Source: DATAXV01 sp036272915 (lineage in GTDB: Bacteria > Chloroflexota > Dormibacteria > Dormibacterales > Dormibacteraceae). Taken from it: a stretch of 47,179 nucleotides of DNA. Where the stretch lies: the NCBI GenBank assembly GCA_036272915.1, contig DATAXV010000021.1:1-47179 (forward strand), read 5' to 3'. Under the pieces are notes generated by a model. That model worked only from the letters and a program-made list of their open reading frames with translations, was not told the DNA's origin and did no database searches. Positions within the stretch are counted from its first letter, which is position 1. Each line of letters starts with the position of its first letter. Both the position numbers and the translations under genes were made by a program. Below, piece after piece: positions 34,334-41,029 of the stretch.

Positions 34334-35604
34334 CCCGCCGCGTACTGCCGGAAGCGGTGCAGCGCGCCCTTCGGCGCCCGTCCCCTGAGGTAGGTCCCCT
34401 CCGGCGTGAAGGTCGTCTCGTCGACCACGCCCTCGCGGCGGAGCTCGGCCAGGATCCGCTCCCGCCCCCAGGGCACGAGCAGCTCCATCGCCACCAGCTC
34501 CGACTCGGTCGCCTTGACCACCGCCTCGCCCAGCCGCTCCAGCCCGCGGTTCCGCAGGGCCGAGATGGGCAGGACCAGCGGGTACCGAGCGCGCAGCCGC
34601 TGCAGCACGCGGCGCAGAGCGGCGGGACCCAGGGCGTCGGCCTTGTTGACGGCGATGATCCGGGGGCGGTCGGCCGCGCCAAGCTCGGCGAGGACCTGGT
34701 CGACGGTCTCGGCCTGGTCATCCAGGGCGGCGGCGGTGCCGTCCACCACCTGCAGGATCAGGTCGGCCTCGGTGACCTCCTCCAGCGTCGCCCGGAAGGC
34801 GGCGACCAGCTCCGTCGGCAGCTTCTGGATGAATCCGACGGTGTCGGAGAGCAGCACCTCCCGTCCGCCGGGCAGGCGCCAGCGCCGCGTCGTCGGATCG
34901 AGGGTGGCGAAGAGCTGGTTCTCGGCCAGCACCCCGGCGCCGGTGAGCGTGTTCAGCAACGTCGACTTGCCCGCGTTGGTATACCCGACCACGGCAACTG
35001 TGGCGAGCTCGGAGACGCGCCTCGACTCCCGCTGCCGCTCGCGCTGGCCGCGGACCTGCTCCAGCTCGCGCTCGAGGTCGCGCATCCGTACCCGAACGCG
35101 CCGGCGCTCGATCTCGATCTGCTGCTCACCGGGACCGCCGCGGACGCCGACACCGCCGACCTGGCGGTTGTAGTCGTAGGCGCCGACCAGCCGCGGCAGC
35201 CAGTGCCGGAGGCTGGCCACCTCGACCTGGAGGCGACCCTCACGGGTTCGGGCGTGCCGGGCGAAGATGTCCAGGATCAGGTCGGTCCGGTCCATCACCC
35301 GCACCTTCAGCCGGCGGTCCAGGTTCCGGAGCTGACGCGGGGACAGATCCTCGTTGCAGATGACCAGGTCGTACTCGAGCTCCCCGTGGCGCTCGGCGAT
35401 CTCGGCGACCTTGCCGGCGCCGACGAAGAGCGCGGGATCGATGTCGGCGCGCCGCTGGACGTCGGTTGCGACGACCTCTCCGCCGGCGGTGCGGGTCAGC
35501 TCCGCCAGCTCGCGCATCTGCTCATCGAGCCGCTCGGGTTCGGTTCCCGGCAGCAGGACGCCGAGGAGGAAGACCCGGTCGGGTCGTGGTGTGGTTTCTT
35601 TCAA
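34330..35604 (-). CDS. hflX: Ribosome-associated GTPase HflX
   Basis: The 424-residue protein has the HflX N-terminal domain with GGVGVRGGPGEQQIE, a coiled coil (residues about 165-200), and a G domain with G1 GYTNAGKST (207-215), G3 DTVGFIQKLP and G4 NKAD. HflX splits stalled 70S ribosomes under stress. The start is TTG at 35604, behind AAGG; an ATG or GTG is not available near the conserved N-terminus. It overlaps dapE by 4 bp. Confidence 0.94.
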   Translation of the reverse strand: MKETTPRPDRVFLLGVLLPGTEPERLDEQMRELAELTRTAGGEVVATDVQRRADIDPALFVGAGKVAEIAERHGELEYDLVICNEDLSPRQLRNLDRRLKVRVMDRTDLILDIFARHARTREGRLQVEVASLRHWLPRLVGAYDYNRQVGGVGVRGGPGEQQIEIERRRVRVRMRDLERELEQVRGQRERQRESRRVSELATVAVVGYTNAGKSTLLNTLTGAGVLAENQLFATLDPTTRRWRLPGGREVLLSDTVGFIQKLPTELVAAFRATLEEVTEADLILQVVDGTAAALDDQAETVDQVLAELGAADRPRIIAVNKADALGPAALRRVLQRLRARYPLVLPISALRNRGLERLGEAVVKATESELVAMELLVPWGRERILAELRREGVVDETTFTPEGTYLRGRAPKGALHRFRQYAAG

Positions 35605-35636
35605 CTGCCTTAATCTCTACCCGGTTGAGGGGCGAT

Positions 35637-36461
35637 TCATGCCTTGCGCCGCTGGCGCACGACCTCGTAGAGGGCGATGGAGCCGGCGCAGGCCACGTTG
35701 AGTGAGTCCGCCGATCCGGACAGCGGGATAGAGGCGACGACGTCGCAGAGCTCACCATAGCCGTGGCTCATGCCCGTCGCCTCGTTGCCGAGGATGAGCA
35801 CCAGGGGATCGCTGAGATTGACGTCAAAGAGTACCGCATCCCCTCCTGAATCCGTACCGACGACGCGCGGGCGCGGGTTCTGGGCGGCCAGCCAGCCGCC
35901 GAGGTGCGAAGGTCCCCGCACGGCGACCACCGGGAGCGTGAACACTGAGCCGCGGCTGGCCCGGATGGTCTGCGGATCATAGGGGTCGACGCCGTGTCCG
36001 CTGACCACGACGGCGACGGCGCCGAGGGCGTCGGCGGAGCGGATCAGGGCACCAAGGTTGCCGGGGCTCCCGGGTCGATCGAGGACCAGGACCGGTCCCC
36101 TTCCATCCATCTCGACGGCCTCGAGGTCCCTGTCGGGGATCTCGGCGAGGGCGACGAGCTCGGTGCTCTCGTCGCGCTCGCTGAGGCGGTCCATCAGCTG
36201 TTGCGGCAGCTCGTAGACCAGGGGCGAGCCCGATCGCTCGATGAATTCCGCCGCCCATCGAGAGGGCTCCCGCTCATACGAGCCCCATAGCGACATCACC
36301 CGCCAGCCTCCGTCGAGGAGGCGGTTCAGCGGCCCGACGCCCTCGACGAAGCACTCCCGATAGTGGTGACGCTTGGTCCGGTTGCGGCGAAGAACCTCGG
36401 CCCGCTGGAAGGCGTTGTCCTCTCGGTCCAGCCTGAAGATCCTGGGCACGGGCCCCATCAT
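35637..36461 (-). CDS. TrmH/SpoU-family RNA 2'-O-methyltransferase
   Basis: The 274-residue product starts at ATG 36461, behind GGAGGGGG. The SpoU knot motifs are RPGSPGNLGALIRSADALGA, LVLILGNEATGMS, and IPLSGSADSLNVACAGSIALYE. The N-terminus has an RNA-binding-like extension (FQRAEVLRRNRTKRHHYRECFVEG). Such enzymes methylate a 2'-OH in tRNA or 23S rRNA; the target cannot be told. It lies 32 bp before hflX and is the start of the minus-strand series. Confidence 0.92.
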   Translation of the reverse strand: MMGPVPRIFRLDREDNAFQRAEVLRRNRTKRHHYRECFVEGVGPLNRLLDGGWRVMSLWGSYEREPSRWAAEFIERSGSPLVYELPQQLMDRLSERDESTELVALAEIPDRDLEAVEMDGRGPVLVLDRPGSPGNLGALIRSADALGAVAVVVSGHGVDPYDPQTIRASRGSVFTLPVVAVRGPSHLGGWLAAQNPRPRVVGTDSGGDAVLFDVNLSDPLVLILGNEATGMSHGYGELCDVVASIPLSGSADSLNVACAGSIALYEVVRQRRKA

Positions 36462-36506
36462 GCGTCCCCCTCCGCCGTCCACGTGGACCCCGCGCCGGCC
36501 AGGGTG

Positions 36507-37148
36507 CTATCGATTGATCACGGGATAGGCGTCGAAGACCTGGCCGGTCACGGTGTCGAAGTAGCCGGCGACCTCGAGCCCGTTGGAGATCCCGGACCAT
36601 GCGCCCGTGGTCTCGTCGGCGCAGAACGCGTCCGAATCCCATGCGCCCTTGGCCGCCGACTCGACCTGCTCCGGCTTCCAGACGTCGGGGAAGAAGGTGT
36701 GGTAGGTCGGAGGTGCGGTCTCGGCCGGATCGGTGGATTCTATGACGCCGCCGTAGCAGCCCTCATCGCTGTCGTCATTCACCACCGGCTCGTTCAACAG
36801 GTGGGTCCGGAGCTCGTTGATCGCGTCGACGAGTTCGGAGAACTGCAGCCAGAGAGGCTGCCAGCGATCGTACTGGCTGTGCAGCTGCACCCATCCCCCA
36901 TCCCAGAAGCTCACCCTGCAGGCGTTGCCGTCGACCCGCCGATCCGCGTGCTCCGGCGCGTTCGACGCCTTGTCGAAGAGCTCCAGGTAGATGTCCTGGC
37001 AGGATAGGTTGCCCTGAAGGTCGCCATGCAGCCAGGCCGCGATCGGCCGCCGCTCCAGAGGCGCGGCGATGCGGAGCCGACCCCACCCGTCGCGGCTGAA
37101 GGTGAGTCGGGTGGCGACTGGGAACATGTCGGGAACTTCTCTCGGCAT
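36507..37148 (-). CDS. Chimeric protein: immunity-like domain plus C-terminal half of an EndoU-type nuclease
   Basis: The 213-residue protein starts at ATG 37148 behind GGAGAGG. Residues about 75-120 (NACRVSFWDGGWVQLHSQYD, then LQFSELVDAINELR) align by eye with the neighbouring putative immunity protein. Residues 148-213 (TYHTFFPDVWKPEQVESAAKGAW, GYFDTVTGQVFDAYP, partly quoted) match the second half of bacterial EndoU domains. The GVHH part with the catalytic histidines is missing, so no RNase activity is expected. It could be a decayed cassette or a domain that binds or blocks EndoU toxins. A longer frame to 37256 exists but lacks a good start. Confidence 0.65.
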   Translation of the reverse strand: MPREVPDMFPVATRLTFSRDGWGRLRIAAPLERRPIAAWLHGDLQGNLSCQDIYLELFDKASNAPEHADRRVDGNACRVSFWDGGWVQLHSQYDRWQPLWLQFSELVDAINELRTHLLNEPVVNDDSDEGCYGGVIESTDPAETAPPTYHTFFPDVWKPEQVESAAKGAWDSDAFCADETTGAWSGISNGLEVAGYFDTVTGQVFDAYPVINR

Positions 37149-37185
37149 CAGCACATCCTCTCCACGACAGTCGAGCCGCTCGCCG

Positions 37186-37560
37186 TCACGAGGGTCCCTC
37201 CTCGGGGTCCACGTTCTCGCCCCCTGCTCGTTCGACGATGTACTGGTAGTAGGCATCCAGCATGGCCTCGAAGTCGTGGAACGGCAACCTCACGTCAGGC
37301 CAGGAATCGAAGACGCTCTTGATCCGGACCTGATCACCCTCGACCGACACGCAGGCGGCCTCGCCACAGACCACATCCGGCTCTCCGGTCTGAACGTGCA
37401 TCCGCCACGCGTCGCGGTATTCGCGCACATCGAGCGGCCAGTAGCCGACATCCTCCAACACGAGCGTCAGGGGAACATCCAAGAGCGTCGCCAGAGGAGG
37501 GTCCCGGCGGAGGCTGAGAGAACCCTTCTCGGGCACATCAAATGACCACATCGGCGTCAC
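37186..37560 (-). CDS. Putative immunity protein for the EndoU-like toxin
   Basis: The 124-residue product begins at GTG 37560 (ATG 37551 is also possible). It has CGEAACVSVEGDQVRIKSVFD, WPDVRLPFHDFEAMLDAYYQYIVE and an acidic tail, quoted in parts. It is small and acidic, lies 24 bp downstream of the EndoU-type gene on the same strand, and shares a domain with the chimeric neighbour. This layout is typical of toxin-immunity pairs. I do not recognise a named immunity family, so the function is inferred from position and similarity to the neighbour. Confidence 0.55.
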   Translation of the reverse strand: MTPMWSFDVPEKGSLSLRRDPPLATLLDVPLTLVLEDVGYWPLDVREYRDAWRMHVQTGEPDVVCGEAACVSVEGDQVRIKSVFDSWPDVRLPFHDFEAMLDAYYQYIVERAGGENVDPEEGPS

Positions 37561-37584
37561 ACACCCCCGTAGACGACAGGCTCA

Positions 37585-38103
37585 TCACAGTTCTCGACCA
37601 CCCGGTTCGGTCGACCTGGACTTCGTGGGGAAGAACGTCCTGACTCTCGTGACGGTCCCGCCTCGGAAGTCCGCATAACCGGAGATATGGTAGCGGTGCA
37701 CCCGGGAGTTCCAGAGACCGAAGGCGATCCCGTTCCATCGGCCGGTCCTCACGTTGAAGTCTCCACTCCGTATCGCATCCTCTAAGGCGACTCTCCCCGC
37801 GGCGAAGACCTCGTTCTTGGACCACTCGTCGGGAAACATCGTGCTCGCGACGCCCTTCGGATGGTATCTGCCGTCAGAGCCCATGATGTGGATCCGAGCT
37901 CTGTACACACCGTTCTTCCATCGGCGATCGGGACGCACCAGCCGGCAATTGGACGGTGCCCGACCCATGGAGGCGTGGTGCACTCCGGTGATGACCTTCG
38001 GAGATGGTCTCGTGCCTCCCAGGACGTGCTGGCGGAGACGGATGTCGGCGAACAGCGCCCTCAAGTCCGGCTCCACCAATGTCATGACGGAAAGGGTAGG
38101 CAT
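37585..38103 (-). CDS. Stand-alone EndoU-type ribonuclease toxin domain
   Basis: The 172-residue product from ATG 38103 is nearly all EndoU domain: VITGVHHASMGR carries the two neighbouring histidines, then NGVYRARIHIMGSDG, GVASTMFPDEWSKNEVFAAG (partly quoted) and ISGYADFRGGTVTRVRTFFP. Bacterial EndoU domains are C-terminal tips of secreted polymorphic toxins that cut tRNA or other RNA. Here no secretion or repeat region precedes the tip. The open frame continues upstream for about 40 codons to a stop, with no ATG or GTG start there, so the gene may be a cut-off toxin end. TTG 38106 and ATG 38082-38085 region are alternative starts. There is no good ribosome site. Confidence 0.7.
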   Translation of the reverse strand: MPTLSVMTLVEPDLRALFADIRLRQHVLGGTRPSPKVITGVHHASMGRAPSNCRLVRPDRRWKNGVYRARIHIMGSDGRYHPKGVASTMFPDEWSKNEVFAAGRVALEDAIRSGDFNVRTGRWNGIAFGLWNSRVHRYHISGYADFRGGTVTRVRTFFPTKSRSTEPGGREL

Positions 38104-38289
38104 CAAATGCGGACAGTTAGCGGACGATGTCCGCTTCGCCTTCAGACGGTCGAGGGGGCCATCCCGCCCCTGCGGCGGAGGATCGGGGTCAGACGCACCC
38201 GCCTGGCATCCGCGGGGGTCGCGAGCTCAGGTGCCGCTCCCGCCTACCGCGAGCGCCGCGCCGATCTCCGCCACCGCGGCCTGCAATCC

Positions 38290-38640
38290 TGCGTGGTCGT
38301 TCCAGCCCCTCGCCCGGAGGCTCCGACGGTGATGCTCCAAGGGCCCGGCCCCCACGCCGACGGCTTCGACGTCATCAACGCCGATGACGCGTACTGGGTC
38401 CGCGTGCCGGACGAGATCGCGGTGGTTGGCTGCGATAACACGCTCCTGGCGCAGCTCTGGACCCCGGCCCTGACCAGCGTCCACCGGTCGGGCTGGGACA
38501 CCGGCCGGCTCGCGGTGGAGGCGATCGGCGCGCGCGTGGCGGGTGTGGCGCCGGCCACCGCCGCTCCTCCCCTTCCCAACCTCATCGTCCGCGGGTCGTC
38601 GGTGCGCGGCGCGTGGCCGCTCCACCATGTTCCGACCCCA
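38290..38640 (+). pseudogene. Decayed lacI-family regulator fragment (C-terminal part)
   Basis: The plus strand encodes VRVPDEIAVVGCDNTLLAQLW, TPALTSVHRSGWDTGRLAVEAI and PNLIVRGSSVRGAW, partly quoted. This is the last third of the LacI effector domain. The N-terminal DNA-binding part is absent, and the preceding residues do not form a recognisable effector lobe. The frame then runs on antisense to the glycosidase-like gene. It is probably a remnant left by deletion, between the toxin cassette and the glycosidase-like gene that it may once have regulated. Confidence 0.65.
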
Positions 38641-38673
38641 CCGGCCTCAGCCCTTCCGCGTCGTCGATCGTCC

Positions 38674-39921
38674 TCATCCGCCTCCGCGCGTGATCTTGTA
38701 AAGGTGGATGGCGTAGGGGTCGAAGTCATCCTTGAAGGATCCCCCGGATATGCCGACGCTCCGGTTCTCGTCGAGGACGGTTCCGCTCGCTCCTCGAGGA
38801 GCGAGACTGTTCGGAAGCGTGAAGGTCGCTGTCGTCCCGGCGTTGCGCATGCAGGCGGCGAATAGGTACGTCGCGCCGTTCTGCTCTCGGACCGTGACGT
38901 CCACCTGAGATATCGAATCCGACGTCTGCACGTCCACCTCGCACGTCTGTGGAGGACTGTTGAGGACGCTCGCCAGACCGGCGATCTGGGCATTCAGCGC
39001 CGCCACCGCGGCCTTCATCTCCGGCTCGTCGAGCAGGCCCGTCTCGTCGAACGTCGGAGCGAACTTGTGACAGAAATAGGTGATGCCTCGCGATCCATGG
39101 ATGATCGACATCCAGACCTCGGACCGAACCTGATCGGGTGTCGGATAGTCGCTGGAGGAGACGTTGGTCGTCTCGATGACGTTCCAGACGACCTTGCCGT
39201 AGCGATCCCCCCACATGTGCAGCCGATCGACGCCCTTGGATGGGTACCACAGCCAGTCAGGACCGTCGCCGCTGGCGATCGGATAGATGTCGAACGCGTT
39301 GATGTCGCCGCCGCGGACGTAGTCGTAATAGTCATCCCACGGCAGCGCGACGCCCCGCCCGACCCATGTGTCGTCAGCCACCCCCTGGCCCATGCCCAGG
39401 TAAACGGGTCGGCTGGGATCGGCGCCGACCATGGACTGGTACGCCTGAATGATGTCGGCTGCCGGAGTCGGCGGCCCGTACCCGCCGCTGGGCAGCGGCT
39501 GGGCGTTGTCGGGCTCATCCGGCTGAAGCCAGCCCATGATGATCGGATCGTTCACGTGCTTCAGCCCGATCGCGTTCTGCGCACAGATGGTGCGCATTCC
39601 GTATGTGCCCAGGGTGGCCAGCTGATCCTCCGTCGGGCCCTCGTACAGCCCGACGAAGCAGTTGATTCCTATCTCCTTGTACCGAGGAGCGTTCTGTGGA
39701 CTCTGAAGCCACACACAGAGCGGGAAGTAGTCCGAGCGACCCGTCGGATTGGGTCCTTTCGACCATTGCGCATAGGGCTTGGAATAGTCGCACTCACCAC
39801 CAGGGAGAGCACCGGCGGCGTAGGCGCCGGAGCCTCCAAGCGCACCGGATGTCGCCACGCCACCCGCTGCGGCGGCGGACGCGGCCATGAACGTTCGACG
39901 GTTCAGGCGCCCACTTCTCAT
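38674..39921 (-). CDS. Tat-exported glycosidase-like protein
   Basis: The 415-residue protein starts at ATG 39921 behind GGAGGGAGG. The N-terminus NRRTFMAAS with Arg8-Arg9 and an alanine-rich stretch to about residue 37 is a Tat signal. The mature part begins with ECDYSKPYAQW and reads like a TIM-barrel glycoside hydrolase (FPLCVWLQSPQNAPRYKEIG, GWLQPDEPDNAQP, FDIYPIASGDGPDW, SIIHGSRGITYFCHKF, partly quoted), then a beta-sandwich end with ENGAT-like strands (VREQNGATYLFAACMRN, FTLPNSL). The acidic residues in QPDEPD could be catalytic. I do not assign a GH family. Confidence 0.7.
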   Translation of the reverse strand: MRSGRLNRRTFMAASAAAAGGVATSGALGGSGAYAAGALPGGECDYSKPYAQWSKGPNPTGRSDYFPLCVWLQSPQNAPRYKEIGINCFVGLYEGPTEDQLATLGTYGMRTICAQNAIGLKHVNDPIIMGWLQPDEPDNAQPLPSGGYGPPTPAADIIQAYQSMVGADPSRPVYLGMGQGVADDTWVGRGVALPWDDYYDYVRGGDINAFDIYPIASGDGPDWLWYPSKGVDRLHMWGDRYGKVVWNVIETTNVSSSDYPTPDQVRSEVWMSIIHGSRGITYFCHKFAPTFDETGLLDEPEMKAAVAALNAQIAGLASVLNSPPQTCEVDVQTSDSISQVDVTVREQNGATYLFAACMRNAGTTATFTLPNSLAPRGASGTVLDENRSVGISGGSFKDDFDPYAIHLYKITRGGG

Positions 39922-39958
39922 TCGTCCTCCCTCCAGACGTTCCCGATCCCTCAGATGG

Positions 39959-39974
39959 TCCTGATATCTCAGGA
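39959..39974. promoter_or_regulatory. Palindromic operator at the glycosidase-like gene promoter
   Basis: TCCTGA and TCAGGA are perfect inverted arms around TATC, and the site touches the -10 box, so it covers the likely transcription start. This is a typical position for a repressor of the LacI or GntR type. Confidence 0.5.
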
Positions 39975-40002
39975 TTGTATCGACGGTTTCGAAGCAGGTG
40001 AA
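39974..40002 (-). promoter_or_regulatory. Promoter of the glycosidase-like gene
   Basis: On the minus strand TTCACC (40002-39997) and TACAAT (39979-39974) are separated by 17 bases. The -10 box matches 5 of 6 consensus positions. The leader to the ATG at 39921 is about 45 bases and contains GGAGG. Confidence 0.6.
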
Positions 40003-40105
40003 TGCCGGATCCGATCGTCACCAGCCCTGCCACTAGCAGTCAGCGCAACGCCGACCATGGGTGGATGGCGCCACCGGCCCTCCGACAATGCTGGGGCGGC
40101 GGCCC

Positions 40106-41029
40106 CTACGGCCACCAACCGCGCGACCGCAGCACCTCCAGCACACGACCGACTGGTTCCTGTGCCGCCGTGTCGATCCACGTGATCCGATCGTCGCGCC
40201 GGAGCCAGCGCATCTGCCGCCTGGCGTAGCGGCGGTTGGACCTGATCATCGTCTCCAGCAGGTCCTCGGCGGCCAGGTCGCCCCGCAGGCAGGCGACCGC
40301 CTCGGTGTAGCCGATCCCGGTCAGGACCGGCGCCTGGGCGGGGACGCCGTCGTCGAGGGCGGCCTGCGTCTCCTCGAGCAGGCCTCGCTCGATCTGCCGT
40401 CGCGACCGGACGGCGAGCCGCTGCTCGACGACCTCGATGCCGGCCGTGAGCCCGATCCGGATCACGTCCCAGTCCGGGGGATTCCTCCGGCGAAGGCGTG
40501 CCAGCGGCGGCCCCGCCGCCTCCAGCATCTCGATCGCCCGCACCAGGCGCGGCCGGTTGCGGCGATCGACCTCGGCGTCCGGGTCGAGCCGCTCCACCAG
40601 CGCCGCCAGCTCCTCGACACTCATCGCCGCCAGCTCCGCACGCCGCTCCGGGCGGGGCGGGACGCCGCCCAGGGTGAAGCCGTCGAGCAGGGCGTCGGCC
40701 CAGAGCATCGAGCCGCCCTCCAGCACCGGCTGCCGGCCCCGGCGCCAGATGTCCTCGACGGCCGCCCTGGCCAGGGGCACGAACTCGGCGACGTTGAAGG
40801 TCCCGCGAGGATCGGCGATGCCCACCAGGTGATAGGGGATCGCCGCCATGCGCTCCGGATCTGGCTTGTTGGTCGCGATGTCGAGGCGGTCATAGACCTG
40901 GCGGGAATCGCAGACGACGACCTCGCCCGCCAGCCGCCGGGCGATCTCGAAGGCGGCGTCGCTCTTGCCCACGCCGGTGGGCCCGAGGATGGCGACGAGC
41001 CGAGGCCGGTCAGTAGTTGCGGCGGAAAT
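40106..41029 (-). CDS. miaA: tRNA dimethylallyltransferase MiaA with apparent ATT start
   Basis: MiaA adds the dimethylallyl group to A37 of tRNAs, and MiaB, encoded upstream, then methylthiolates it. The sequence shows LVAILGPTGVGKSDAAFEIA with the P-loop at residues 16-23, VVCDSRQVYDRLDIATNKP, and GIGYTEAVACLRGD near the C-terminus. No ATG, GTG or TTG lies between the upstream stop and the P-loop; the nearest is a GTG at 40972 inside the P-loop, which would destroy ATP binding. ATT at 41029 follows CAGGAG with 10 bases of spacing and gives 307 residues, overlapping mutL by 20 bases. An ATT start or a sequence error are the two explanations. Confidence 0.88.
   Translation of the reverse strand: MSAATTDRPRLVAILGPTGVGKSDAAFEIARRLAGEVVVCDSRQVYDRLDIATNKPDPERMAAIPYHLVGIADPRGTFNVAEFVPLARAAVEDIWRRGRQPVLEGGSMLWADALLDGFTLGGVPPRPERRAELAAMSVEELAALVERLDPDAEVDRRNRPRLVRAIEMLEAAGPPLARLRRRNPPDWDVIRIGLTAGIEVVEQRLAVRSRRQIERGLLEETQAALDDGVPAQAPVLTGIGYTEAVACLRGDLAAEDLLETMIRSNRRYARRQMRWLRRDDRITWIDTAAQEPVGRVLEVLRSRGWWP

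Noticed and set aside
37861..38865. Full plus-strand gene of 334 codons spanning the toxin region
   Set aside because: Only the middle third matches LacI; both ends are antisense to the EndoU and glycosidase-like genes.
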